The translations under genes and the position numbers were made by a program. A model generated the notes under the pieces. It was not told the origin of the DNA and did no database searches. It saw nothing but the letters and a program-made list of their open reading frames with translations. DNA of 64,000 bases from Turritopsis dohrnii (Eukaryota > Cnidaria > Hydrozoa > Anthoathecata > Oceaniidae), in contig BQMF02000275.1 of the NCBI GenBank assembly GCA_027922465.2, forward strand, positions 310,001 to 374,000, given 5' to 3'. This document shows, piece after piece, positions 33,003 through 44,362 of the stretch (the stretch's first letter is position 1; every line of letters starts with the position of its first letter).

Positions 33003-33480
33003 CAATTTAATGAGTTAATTAACTCATCTTTCAATAACAGCTATCAAAGGTCATTATCAAAAACAATATCAAAGTCAAGTGACTGTAAAACACAAGAGTC
33101 ATTGAAAACAAAAGTGTCCCCTGTTTCTCTGGACACAGCGTATTGCTCTTGCTGTCATAAAGAGCGGCGAATAGAATTTTGATTTTGTCTAAGATTATTT
33201 GCTGCGTCAACACTTTTACTTTTCAACTCTGATAGACTCTGGATCTCAGTGGAGAAAAGTTTTTGTAGCAACTAAAGATTGCTCATATGATGTCAAAAAT
33301 ATTTTGTGGAAGCTCCCGTCTCACAATTTTTAACTTTGTGATGAGATTATAATTTTAGTGTGTTCAATAACACCACCACATGTTCTTAATAAACAAAAGA
33401 ATAATTTCACGTGAAAACTTACTTTTATTAACCATTAAGGAGTTAATAACCGTGACGGTTTAAAGAAATCCTTCTTACTA
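33003..33480. repeat. Direct repeat unit, first copy (~480 bp)
   Basis: Highly similar and in the same orientation to 33675-34165, offset 667-683 bases. Shared stretches include CAAAGTCAAGTGACTGTAAA and GACTCTGGATCTCAGTGGAG. The first copy stops exactly where the TIR element at 33481 begins; the second copy lies inside that element. Noncoding. Confidence 0.85.
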
Positions 33481-34328
33481 CAGTGTGTACCAGAGAATTT
33501 CGGTCTGAGATTTTAACAGCTCATAACTTTTCACACATATATCAGATTTCAGCAATTTTTACACCATTCGATAGGATTTTATTCATAGATTTTAAACATA
33601 TACATTTTGTTCTTCAAAACCTTTTAGTTTGGAAACAATTGAGGATTTTACCATGAAAAAATCCAATTATCTTCTTAATGGTTAAATAACACATCTTTCA
33701 ATAACACCTATCAAAGGTCATTATCAAAAACAATATCAAAGTCAAGTGACTGTAAAACACAAGAGTCATTAAAAACAAAACTTTAAGCTGCCTTAACATG
33801 TCCTCCGTTTCTCTTGACACAGCGATTTGCTATTGCTGCCATAAATAGTGGCGAATAAAATTTTGATTTTGTCTAAGATTATTTGCTGCGTCAACAATTT
33901 TACTTCTCAACTCTGATAGACTCTGGATCTCAGTGGAGAAAAGTTTTTGCAGCAACTAAAAATTGCTCATATGATGTCAAAAATTTTTGTAGAAGCCCCC
34001 GTCTCACAATTTTTAACTTTGTGATGAGATTATAATTTTAGTGTGTTCAACAACACCACGACATGTTCTTAATAAAAAAAAGAAGAATCGCATGTGAAAA
34101 CTTACTTTTATTAACCATTAAGGAGTTAATGACCGTGACAGTTTAAAGAAATCCTTATAACTACAAAGGTATTGGACTAAATTATTTAAATTCCTATTAT
34201 TATTTAAATTATTTTAAAACCCTTAAAAGAAATGCTATCGAATGATGTAAAAATCACTAAAATCTGATATATGTGTGAAAAGTTATAGCTTGTTAAAATC
34301 TCAGACCGAAATTCTCTGGGACGCACTG
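33481..34328. mobile_element. 848 bp TIR element with ~100 bp inverted ends and TA target
   Basis: The left end CAGTGTGTACCAGAGAATTT and the right end (inverted CAGTGCGTCCCAGAGAATTT) continue as imperfect inverted repeats for about 100 bases. TA lies at 33479-33480 and 34329-34330. The core (33675-34165) is the second copy of the repeat at 33003-33480. There is no transposase. The tip is related to that of the satellite-carrying element at 14971 (CAGTGTGT, then GAGAA). Confidence 0.85.
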
Positions 34329-34744
34329 TAGTTTATAAAAGGTTTTTTCAGTCAAAATGATTCACAAGTGTATTAAAGTCTATGTCAACCGTACATAAAC
34401 CCCCGATTTATGGCAAAATATCAGACATTTTTAGAGCTCTACTGGGTCCCATATTTGGGCTGAGAAGTTACGATAGAATAAAGATTTTGTTATCAAAATT
34501 TGTACACTTCTTTGTCAAAGGTTGCTCTCGCTCCTGTGCAAGTTTCAACGTTTTTGGTTTACTAGAAAAAAAGTTGATTTTTTTCTAACGCAAATTTTAA
34601 CGCTAAAATTTTAATATTTTTTCCCAAAATGTCGTTTATAATATTGTATTTTTCATTCTCTTGATGATGCAAAAAAAATTATTTTAAAATCATTTATTTT
34701 GACTTAGTAATCATAAAAAATGTTCGAACTGCCAAATCGGTTGA

Positions 34745-35088
34745 CATAGATTTACCTCTGTTACCAAGGAAAATTTAAGGCGGTTAGAGCAAATCAGAGT
34801 ACAGCAACAACGAGATGAAACGGCCTCTTTTCATTTAATGAGAGATAATTTCAACAAAAGGTTTGAGAAGATCCAGATGAATACTCATCACCTGGAGATG
34901 AAATTGAAGGCCTCTGCTAAGAGCAAAACACATACCAATTCAACGAAGAATTGGTTAAAGATTTAACAGAGTTGGAGGATTTGATGGATATAGGTTCTGT
35001 CAGGAGAAAGAAAATCACAAACATCATTTCTTTGATACAAAAACGAAACAAACTTATTCGACTAAATGACAGATTTAATGCTGGTTGA
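34745..35088 (+). pseudogene. Frameshifted coiled-coil protein fragment
   Basis: One frame (34745 to about 34930) reads TSVTKENLRRLEQIRVQQQR, then LMRDNFNKRFEKIQMNTHHL. Another frame (about 34935-35088) reads FNEELVKDLTELEDL and IISLIQKRNKLIRLNDRF, then TGA. Composition changes from AT-rich noncoding to coding-like and both segments predict amphipathic helices, so I read them as one coding sequence with a frameshift. No family recognised; no upstream exon found. Origin from a transposon ORF or a processed host gene is open. Confidence 0.5.
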
Positions 35089-35528
35089 TTTAATTAATGA
35101 AGTAATTTTGAATGCTATTTTGAATTTAAATTTTGCTTTCGTTTTAAGTGGAGAAAAAATGCATTGATTTTAATGGTAATTAAATGTATGTCAATATATT
35201 TCTGTATTAGCTAAGTACATATAACCAAAAGTCTATAGTGGCTGTAGTGTTAACTTTATAACAAATGTATTAAAATGTCAAAGTATCATTTGTAGCATTC
35301 AAGGTATCTCTTCAGATATAAACATGTCTTTTTAGACAAAAAATATCACTATGTCTCTTCAGACTGTTCTCATACGTGAATGCTAAGACACGAATACACT
35401 AAAAAGATGCGAATAAAAAGACAAGCCCTGCGAGTCCCGAGGGACAGAACAAAAGAGGCAAGAAACGAAAGAAAAGAAAACAGGGCAATTCATACGTGAA
35501 AAACAAATTATAAACTAATTATCAACTA
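35089..35528. other. Intergenic DNA, no gene seen
   Basis: AT-rich. The CTCTTCAGA word recurs (about 35310 and 35355) but nothing else is supported. Confidence 0.4.
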
Positions 35529-35730
35529 AAACGTCAACGCAATGTTGTTTTCGGTCTTTTGACCGTTGCACAACGTCCGTGCAACGTCATTTTTGAGTTT
35601 TCTTAATCGTTGTTTTGACGTCAAAATCCGACGTTTTGTTGTTTCCATTTCGACCATTAAACGACCGTCATGCGACAATGGAATACGATGTCGAAAAAAC
35701 GTTGAAACAACGTCTTTGTGCTTACAGGGC
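35529..35730. repeat. Dispersed AACGTC-rich repeat, copy 2
   Basis: Same orientation as 13855-14060, with shared CGACCATTAAACGACCGTCA. ACGTC/GACGT words continue to about 36340, where a second GCTTACTGGGC end occurs in the same orientation. This may be two overlapping relics or one larger element. Confidence 0.65.
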
Positions 35731-36670
35731 TAACAAAGAAAAAGAACAGCGGGAAAGTACCTGAAAATTGGATTGTTAATTTCCTTCGCTGCTTTGCGTA
35801 GTATTTTTTTGATTATAATGAATGTAAATGACGTTGTATGGACGTCGAATAAACGGTTGTTACGACGTCTCCTCAACGTTTCTAAAAATCATTTATTTAG
35901 TTTGGGTTTAGTTTTAAGGAATTAAATTCTGTTGTGCCTGGGACAGCGCTTTTATTCCATTATCGCTTCTCTCGCTTTTCGCGCATTTTATGTTTCTTTG
36001 TGATCAAACTCCTAAGAAAAGATCGACGTTATATCGACGTTTTAATGACCGTTGTTTGAATGTGAACATGACGTCATCGATTCATTTACCGTTATTGGAG
36101 TAGGAAACATATTTTTGTGCAATTATAAGAGAACGAAGTGTAGATATAGCAACAAAAGTTGCTTTTCGTTCATTATTATGATTTTTACATCTTCGTCATA
36201 TGATCGTCAGATATGGTCATGACTAACTATGACCATAAAGCGACGTCGAATAAACGTTAGCTTTGGTCAGTTTTGGTGGCGACGTTAATGTGACCAAATC
36301 CTGACCGCCATTTAAACGTCAGATGCTTACTGGGCAAACGCCATTTCAAAGTTCAGATTTGTGAGTGCCTAGGTATTTCTCATCTTACTGGGAAGAAGAA
36401 GTCTCTACAATCCAACAATTTTACCGCAGTCTTAAAGCATTCATTACTTTGTCACACCTCTCCTTCTTGTGAAGATTTCAAAATTTTGACTCGTGATTCC
36501 AATAACTTCAAACTCACACTGAGAGTCTCTTCATAAGCCATGACAAATCTATTCTTAATAGGAACATCCGATTTATGCCGTTATTTTGAACTTGATTAGT
36601 TTTCTTTTTGATTATTTACTTTTTGACACAATAGTTCATGTCTCTTGACAATATTTTTCGTTTCATTTTA

Positions 36671-37486
36671 CAGTACACATCCGTTAATTCGAACACCCAA
36701 GGCACCAAAAAATTTGTTCGAATTAGCGAGCATTCGGATTATCGGAAAATTGGGAAAAATAAGAATTCGGATAGAATTTCTTACATCTTTCTTGCACGAG
36801 AAGTGAGAAGAAAGAATGAAAGTAAAAAACATTCAAATTCTCAAAATCCAATGTCTTAAAAGTCTTCAGAATCAAACGATTTCAGAACGGAAAGCTTTAC
36901 AACATTGTTGCGAAGCCATGGATTATGGACTAGAAGAATAACTAATACTTTATTGTACTTAAGGAATACGTAATGTCTTTGTATAGTTGCCATGCTTATA
37001 TTGAAATAGGCAGCCAAATATTGGAGAAGTCATAGACAATGGAGTAAAACAAGAAAATGAACAAAATATGCTGCTGCAGTAATACAGAACAACGTTGTGG
37101 TTGTATACATTTGGAAAAAGGAAAGACTCTTATTTTCTCTTCAAGCAAGCGATGACTATAACTGCAAAGTAGAAGTACCTGAGAAAAAAGTTAATTTTGG
37201 TGATAAAGAAGGACTTCAATTACCTTATTTATTGAAAAGCTGAAAGAAATTTTACCACCATAACAAAAATGTCTTTATTTTCACTACAGTTGAATGAACG
37301 AGCATTTTTGAGCCTAGGGGCCGAAAAAATTGTTCGAATTGAGGAAATGTTCGAATTAACGGAGTTCGAATTAAGCGGCGCAAAATATAAGACTTTATTA
37401 GACCAAACTCAAGGGACTGAGAAATATGATCGAAATAAAGAATGTTCGAATTAAGCGGCATTCGAATTAACGGATGTGGTGTACTG
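36671..37486. mobile_element. 816 bp MITE, pogo/Tigger-like ends (ATCCGTTAATTCGAA)
   Basis: The left end CAGTACACATCCGTTAATTC is inverted at the right end with a 3-base insertion (AACGGATGTGGTGTACTG). TA flanks both sides (36669-36670, 37487-37488). The interior repeats TTCGAATTAACGGA/TTCGAATTAAGCGG motifs several times. The CAGT...TTCGAA style resembles pogo/Tigger-class elements, but no transposase is present, so the class is inferred. Confidence 0.8.
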
Positions 37487-37515
37487 TATCTATAAAGGGG
37501 GTTTACACGTAAAGA

Positions 37516-37563
37516 TTCTTGAAAAACTTTTCTTTTAAGCTGGTGAAAATTTTTCAAGAATCT
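37516..37563. repeat. 16 bp inverted repeat hairpin
   Basis: AAAGATTCTTGAAAAA is inverted as TTTTTCAAGAATCTTT across a spacer of about 16 bases. It lies just right of the 816 bp MITE and 60 bases from the next hairpin. Confidence 0.6.
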
Positions 37564-37623
37564 TTTCGGTTAAGTGCAACGAATTAGAAAATAAGTAGAG
37601 TCACGTACTTGGTGAATATGTCT

Positions 37624-37692
37624 TTCGATTTATTCAATCATCATCAGTGCTAAAAATACTTGTAGCACTGATGATGATTTGAATAAATCGAA
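37624..37692. repeat. Hairpin with hammerhead-like core words in both arms
   Basis: The 29-base left arm (TTCGATTTATTCAATCATC...) pairs with 37663-37692 with one bulged T. Each arm, read on its own strand, contains CTGATGA, a short stem and GAAA, the conserved order of a hammerhead ribozyme core. The + strand copy has an extra base after CTGATGA, and the base after stem III is not canonical, so activity is doubtful. The sequence from about 37703 matches the arm of the hairpin at 9663. Confidence 0.5.
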
Positions 37693-38084
37693 AAGCTTCT
37701 GCTCAAACATATTTGTCCTATATTCATACTATATTCACACCTTGGCATTAAGTTATTAAACATGTCTACGATTCTGAACAACGAATTCATTGTGGTTGGT
37801 TAACATTTGAATGTGGTTTTCGTTAAATAATCAGCATTTATCTTTTCATCTTTTTAGTGCAAACGGAATATTTTCTTCTTCATAGTTACATAACATAAAT
37901 ACTGAACAACTTTAATTATTGAAAATCTTAAATTGACAGCTTTGAAGGAGAGCAACAGGATCTATGCAGCCAAATGGTCTTTCAAAGAGAATTCAGTTCA
38001 ATTTGTCAGCATCATCAATTAATACATGGAATTGAAACTGATAAACCAGTTCAGATTTGCTAATGTCAAGGCTGCGCATATTAA

Positions 38085-40348
38085 ATGGTTAAAATGTGTA
38101 AAAGATCATTGGTGTGGATATTTCTGGCTTCTATCTTCCGTTCAAATTGTTTTTTCTATTATTCAAAAGATGTTGAGTTTCTTGAACATGATATACAATC
38201 AGTCTTGCATGGCGAAAGACTGGTCAGTTGCTTATTACTGTGTGAAAACACTGAACACTGTGACAAAATTGCTTTCAAAAAGGTTGAAAATGAAATGTTT
38301 GGCGACTGTATAATGCTTGGAGAAGCAAACGGTGAAGACAATAATGCAAATCGACTTGTTAAACAAAAGGCATCACTCTATCAAAAGGTAACTTAGACGA
38401 CAATTTAATAATTTCTAATTTTATACAAGATGTTAGTGCCGACCCTTATTCTATTAGTCATAAATTTGCAAAAATCGGTATAACGTCAATTAAGATGTTA
38501 CTGTGCCTACAAGAATAAAGTAAAAAAATTCTTTTTCTGATTTTAAGCAGTTTGTTACCATGTTTTCATCCTTTCAAAGATGTTTTATTATCATTACAAA
38601 CCTTTGATTAAAAAAATAATCACCAGATTGTCCTGGGTATATTTCAAGGATAACTTTGCAATGTTAATTTTACTTACATAATCATTTTTCCATACTATTT
38701 TGACTCTTTTCAAAAAAACTATCAATTTTGGTGACTTTTTTCAAAGTAGCAAATGATGAAGAATGAAGAAATTCGTCATCAACAGATATATTTACAGATA
38801 AATATGATACCCATAGACATATCTAGGAGTGGGAAAATAAAGTAGAGGAGTACAGTACGATAAAATTCCTTTTCGATCTTATTTGGTAATTCGTCGTACT
38901 ATCCTATCTTAGATATCTCAACTTTCCTTTATAAATTTTGAAATACTCTCTGAATTCGCGTATGATCACCGAGGTTTTGGATTCCTTAGGAAAGGCTAAC
39001 ATGCGAAGAAATATCGTGTCCACAAAACCACTACTGTGATACTCATATTGCTGTCACTAGAAGCAAGCCTTGCCAATGTGTCCCTGGGTTTACTGGTAAT
39101 CAATGCAAGGAATACACAGGTAACTGGGAAGCCTCGATTTCTTTTGTCTTAATAATTTCGTCTAAATTTCCTTGACGTCTAAATTTCCTCATATGTATTT
39201 CTGGAATAACTAAAAATCAAGTTCCACCATAGCCATATCGAAATCAAGCATAAATAGCTACATTAATTTCGCTAAATTTGAGAGTCAACATCTTCCCATT
39301 CGGAACTTTAGAACCTTTTCTTTTCCCAATATTTCTTCAACCATTCAACAATTCTCCTTTAAAATTTCTCCATCAATCAGTGCTTTGGTGGAATTCTCGG
39401 GAAAACTCAGTTTTTCGCGATTGATTGTGTAACTAGAAATGCTGCGTATGAGAAATTTATCATTTAGAAATTTCAAATTGAACAAAAACTATTTATGTGT
39501 TTACATTTTTGTTGCTTGATCGTTCGAATGAAAGGAAAATTCTAGAACATTGGACTTTAAAAATATCACTTGGTAAATTAATACTCTTTACTTGTTCATA
39601 TTCCAGGAAAAGGTTCATCTGAGGCCAATCCACATACATCATGCTTAGCTATTCGTAATGAGTATAGTCGTTACTATCTCGAATCACGTTATTACTGGAT
39701 AGCCTTCCAGAACACATCAATTCGCATGTTCTGCGATATGACAACAGATGGAGGTAATGCTCTTCTACTCGAGCTCTTACATAGAGTCATGAAAATGAAT
39801 CTCAAACAAGAGATACTTTTATTTTTACAGGTGGCTGGACACAATTTGCAAATGTGTTGACCACAAATATTTCATTGGACACTGACGGATTTATGTATTC
39901 GTCACCACTTGATTTTCCAGTTGAATCTTCTCAGAACTACATGCTCGATTCAAGTGGGCTGAAACAATTAAAAGACGCCATCAACGCAACGCAACTCCGC
40001 GTTTACTGTCATAAACCGTCTGTAAGTCGAACGTTACATATTGTCACCACAAATACTTCAAACGTCCTTGAATTTATGGCGTTTGAGACAGACGTCAATC
40101 CAGCTGCATGCGGTTCGTTCACCACACTATCTGACGACACGTCAATGTTATCTAAAAGTTGTCACCAGTGGAATTACGGTAGCCTTTGGAGTCACAAAGA
40201 CAAGAAAAAAAGCGTCAAAACTAGACTTTATGATCATGTCATTTTTTATGCATACAATTATCATGTGATCATAGTGGGTTATAAGAGGATGTGTGACGAT
40301 AACGATTACACATCAGTTACTGGAATATGGCGATACTTCATCAGATGA
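38085..40348 (+). CDS. Secreted PAN-like, EGF-like, fibrinogen-like domain protein, four exons
   Basis: Exons: 38085-38387, 38990-39119, 39607-39753, 39831-40348. All introns are GT-AG with matching phases (0, 1, 1), and the product is 365 residues ending at TGA. Residues 1 to about 24 form a signal peptide; a start nine bases later (residue 4) is also possible. About 25-101 resembles a PAN/apple domain (CLLLCENTEHCDKIAF, then a later Cys). About 106-142 is an EGF-like domain with six Cys (CEEISC, YC, CQC, QC). From about 158 is a fibrinogen-like domain with MFCDMTTDGGGWTQF. Proteins of this layout are common in anthozoans as secreted, probably adhesive or recognition molecules. Ligand and partner are unknown. 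The fibrinogen part is short and ends RYFIR without a canonical calcium-binding segment that I can identify. Confidence 0.82.
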
Positions 40349-40969
40349 TTGGTTAATATCATAAGAAAGAATTCATTGTGTTTGTTTGGACGTTATGTAA
40401 CCACGAAAAATCAATCGTTACGTCTGTAGATTTGCAGACAGAGATAAGAAAAGAGATGATGCAGGAGTTTGTGTCAAACGAATGGATGGGCTTCATCATG
40501 CGAACCAACATCCTTTAACAGAAGGAAGGAACACTCAAGAAAGCAAATAGATATACTGAAATAGCATTCAGAAGTTTGACAATGTTTTATTACCAAAGAC
40601 ACTTTTAAATTAATTTGAAGGTAGTATGAAATTAATTTTAGCAAGTTCCCGTTTCCTTCCCTTTGGAGATCGTAATTTCCATTCCTTTGAATAACAGTTG
40701 GTTAACATCACAGTTCACATAACTAACGCCCATTATCGATAGCCATAACTTAGGAGCTGATCTTATAAACATTTTACTCTTGGCAGAGGGAGACGAGACA
40801 TTTTGACAAGATCCTAGTTTTTATATAATTCTCATTAGATTTATTTTTCTGATCATACCGAAAACAAAAAAATCAACCTGTCAAAAGCGACATCTCATTT
40901 ATTTTTGCTGGGATCTGAACTAAGCGAGGTGTTTTTTCAATATATTCACAATTATCTCGTCGACCTGGG
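40349..40969. other. Intergenic DNA, no gene seen
   Basis: 3' flank of the fibrinogen-like gene; no exon or RNA feature supported. Confidence 0.4.
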
Positions 40970-41136
40970 AGTAGTTTCATGCGACAATTTGAGTTCATCA
41001 AATTTTTTGCAGGAAAGTCTTAAAAGTGTTTGAAAGAAAGAGGCATGACGTAATTTTATGCTCACTGACCCAAGCAAATTTAACAAGGTTTCCACCATGA
41101 AGATTTAATGAACTCAATTTGTCACATGAACTGTAT
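40970..41136. mobile_element. ~170 bp MITE with ~30 bp TIRs, copy 2
   Basis: Near-identical to 23575-23743 and in the same orientation, with ends GTAGTTTCATGCGACAATTT and the inverted AAATTGTCGCATG-like form at about 41116. Confidence 0.8.
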
Positions 41137-41754
41137 GTGGGAAGGGATAACATTTCACGCGTGTACATTAATTAAAATGTTATGTAAACAACAAAATAGA
41201 AACTATGCCGGGATGATTTTCACCCAGGTAAGACGGGAAACAAATCTCATCCCCTCTTTCCGAATAAAAACTTCCATATGATCAGTCCCTTAGTTATTTG
41301 TTAAGATTTCCATGGAATGGATAATCTTATTCATTTCGGCGGCGTATCTATTTCTCTATCTATCTATCTATCAGGGTAATGCTCTAGCCTGTGAAATCAA
41401 CTTCAAAATTATGGACAGGCTAATCCAAGTTACTGTACCGATTATGTTCCCGCAATGGTGCAGCCGTGTATATTGCACCGAAAACCTGTAGTAGAGTAGT
41501 GAGTATTGTTTTCAGCACTTATTTTTTCTATAATTCATTTTTAGCCCCAGTGAACCTAAAGATGGTTAACTCGGAGGCCATTTTCCCCAGCGTACCATAA
41601 AGACTGGTAGTTGCGAGGATTTTCACCAAACATTGTGTAGTTGATATCGATATACCTTCTTTGATTTGTGCTCGTATATAGCTATCTATATTATATTTTG
41701 GTGTTCTGTAAATTGGTAGAGTAGTATTATAACTATTATAACTAATTAGGAAGT
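41137..41754. other. Intergenic DNA with a short CTAT microsatellite
   Basis: About five CTAT units at 41354-41372. No gene seen. Confidence 0.5.
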
Positions 41755-42081
41755 ATGACTTATGAAGTAGTAAGGACGATTCAGGGATCTTTTCATCAAG
41801 GTCATGCTAAGTTTGGGGCTTCCGCTGGTATCCAGTGTTCTTGTATTTCTCTTTTTTCAATCTGTTGGTCAAAACTGCGCAAAATAAGGAATTGGACTAG
41901 TTTTGATCTAGACTATATATTAGAACAGGGTAATCAAAATTTTGAAAAGGTTGGCATTCCACGCACTCTCTTTGTTGATGAACTACCCAGTACTGTTTGT
42001 TGTGGTGGAAATGAAATATTTGTTCAGTATTTAGATATTGTTGATGGTGAGCTTGTTTTTGAGTTGAAACATTCTCAGTAA
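41755..42081 (+). CDS. C76-type cysteine protease-like ORF, probably transposon-derived
   Basis: A 108-residue frame with GSFHQGHAKFG then AGIQCSCISLFSICW, ending IVDGELVFELKHSQ. The G-QC pattern is that of the nucleophile region in C76/OTU-like cysteine proteases, which occur in families of repeated ORFs in animal genomes. The family's catalytic His/Asp part is not seen downstream, so the frame is partial. Its last codons plus about 120 bases of 3' sequence recur at 44363-44541. Assignment is by recalled motif; whether the ORF is host or transposon is inference from the duplication and the DIRS neighbour. Confidence 0.4.
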   Translation: MTYEVVRTIQGSFHQGHAKFGASAGIQCSCISLFSICWSKLRKIRNWTSFDLDYILEQGNQNFEKVGIPRTLFVDELPSTVCCGGNEIFVQYLDIVDGELVFELKHSQ

Positions 42082-42206
42082 CATTAATATTAATCTTTTA
42101 GAGATATTTGATCAATTTTTGATATGAGTTCACTTTTTAAATAAAAAATGTGCAATTTCTATCAAGGATCTCCACTCTTTTACAAAATCTTTTTAAGCCC
42201 TCCTCC
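42055..42206. repeat. Direct repeat flanking the DIRS remnant, left copy
   Basis: GAGTTGAAACATTCTCAG to AAGCCCTCCTCC, matching 44363-44541 in the same orientation with about 30 bases of length difference. It overlaps the 3' end of the C76-like ORF. The second copy preserves FELKHSQ and the stop. Confidence 0.75.
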
Positions 42207-42214
42207 TTCGGGTT

Positions 42215-44077
42215 CATTTAACTATCTGTAGGGGTCTTGTCCTTGTGGCAAAGAGGTCTGTGCTTGGATAACCTCTTTGGTGGCAAATTTGTTTGAATAC
42301 TATTCGTTTCAACTTTCAGTCAGAATCAAAATTTTGGATCTCTCCTGAATTATCTTTCTCCCATTTGACAACTTTAAGTTTTCTGCCCACCATTTCCAAT
42401 CCAGGGTTATTTGCTGTTGATAATCTGGGTTTTCCCTTTCGGCCTGTACTTGATTTGCCTGCAAGTACCGACACTGCAATTGTGGTAGAAGAACTGCTTG
42501 TATCGTTGTGCACAGTCTCCCTATCAGCCTTGTTAGGTCTAGCAGATTGACAGTGAAGTTTTGGCACATCTCTAAGCATTCTTTTATGATCTGAGCAGTT
42601 ATTTCTGGCGTAAGTGACAGGGTGAAAGTCCTGGAATTCACCACCAATTCCAGGAACTCCATTTCATGTGTTCTTTCGAAAACCCTAAATGCTCTAGCAA
42701 GAAAATTACTGTGTCCCGACTCATTAGTAACCCTTCTATGGCTTGATGCGTTAAGAGCATGTCGTCCAAGTTAATGATCATTCGAATATTTATTTCCCTC
42801 AATAAAGCGACAGGCGCTTCAAGAAGCTTTGTGGAAATTTTGGTTGCTGGTCCCAGGCCAAAACACAGGCAAATGAACTCGTAAAGGCTGCCTGAGAAAT
42901 TAAACCTAACATGCTTTCCCAAAGGTACACAAAAATAAGCAGCTTCATGTCTAGTTTGCACATATAGCTGTTTTTCTGCAGAACGTTCTTCAATTGAATT
43001 CTCCATTTTGAAGTGTTTGTAAGGTAGAAAAGAATTCAGTTCCTTCAGATTGATCACAGGTTGCTTAATTTTTGCCACTCTTTGAGAAAATATTTTAACC
43101 TTCCTGCCAGAGGTACTTTTTGAATTTTTTGAATTTTTTACCACCGGATGAACATGCTTTAGTTCCTCTACCGAAAAGAGATCTGGTGTCTTGCTGGAGA
43201 AAGAACTTTCTCTTACCGGAAAAGCTTTCACCACGTCTTTGCTGGCATCTCCGTTGTTGTTGTTGTTGTTGTGGTCTTGATGATGCTTGGTCTCGATTAT
43301 TTGCTCCCCCGCCAATTCTAAATCTTGGCCTTTCATGCTGGCGGATGACGTTGGGAGGCTTGACGAAAAGGGTGGGGGTCTGTCACGTCGTTTTGAAGGT
43401 GAGCTTAGATTATGTAGAGCCTCTTTTGTGTTTTTCCGTGCCCTTACGATACCTTTTAGGTGTTTACGAAAGGGTTTTCAAAACAAGTCATCATTCCTCT
43501 TTTTAAAGTCCTCGTTGTCCTTTAGAATGCTCTTTACCTCAGGAATGTCTTTTAAGATATCCTTCAGGACACTGGATCGACGATTGTACGTTACTGTATT
43601 GAAGGCCTGACCAATGCATAAAACCGACTGTTGTGCAGCTGGAAGCAGGTCAGGAAGATCTAACTCAACATCTTCTCCTGTCCTGCTAGACAGTCGGTCT
43701 AACTGTTGCCAAATGTATCCCAATGGTGCAAAAGCTTGCATTATCTTTTTCTTCTGTATCTTGACAAAAGTATCGTCCAAACATTTTGCCTTATCATTCA
43801 CAAGAACTTTCGCGAAATCGTCCAAAGCTCTTGGCACATCTAAATTAGTGGGTATAGGCAAAGACTTGAGCAACTTCTCTTGCAGTTGCTTCTCGGTTAT
43901 GTAAACATTCAATTGCTCGTTGACATATTTGGCCAGATCCGTCGGAAGCTTCCATTCATTCTCTTCGGCCTCAGTCTTTATTGTGAAAAACATTCTTTTC
44001 TTTCTCGGTGGCTCTTCACCCGAAGATGAAGCACTGAATAACTGTTGAATAACTAAAAATGCCCATAATTTTCTCAA
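42215..44077 (-). pseudogene. DIRS-like retrotransposon remnant (Gag-like, RT, RNase H part)
   Basis: Reading on the - strand from 44077, a 199-residue frame matches DIRS first-ORF proteins in style (WKLPTDLAKYVNEQL, ITEKQLQEKLLKSLP). It ends at an in-frame TGA (43475-43477), and the same frame continues to 42638. There the reverse transcriptase has YFCVPL, YEFICLCFGLGPA and INLDDMLL (catalytic LDD). Internal deletions have removed part of the palm region between NSFLPYKHFKM and YFCVPL. A frameshift near 42640-42660 leads to a second frame (42662-42309) with LLDLTRLIGRLCTTIQAVLLPQLQCRYLQ, typical of the DIRS region after RT. A relic of TDLFATR lies near 42240. The expected tyrosine recombinase is missing. 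The element is dead. Confidence 0.75.
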
Positions 44078-44362
44078 AAAGTAATATCTTTCCCTATAAA
44101 TTTAAAATTTTATTTAAAAATTTTTTTTGACTTTTGAAACGTACGCTGAGCCCTTAAAACGGCTGTAAGTCGTTTTCAAAATGCAAAAAAAGACGTCTTT
44201 AATACAGCTTTAAAGCGTCTTTGAAACAAACTCGTATTAAAGACGTCGTTTTGGTATCTTGAAATACGTCTTGAAGACGTTTTGTGTTTATGGGTTACAT
44301 CACTGTTAACGTAACGGCTTAACGGCCACTATGGATAGTTTACAGCCATAAATTGATTATGT
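44078..44362. repeat. GACGTC-rich transposon relic
   Basis: AAAGACGTC, AAAGCGTC and GAAGACGTTTTGTG words over about 44140-44300, ending TGTTTATGGGTTAC. This looks like the end of a TIR element of the same general style as the AACGTC repeat, but no inverted partner was found. Confidence 0.35.

Noticed and set aside
42293..43904. Several + strand frames of 85-128 codons across the DIRS region
   Set aside because: They are antisense to the DIRS Gag and RT frames, which carry the recognisable motifs.
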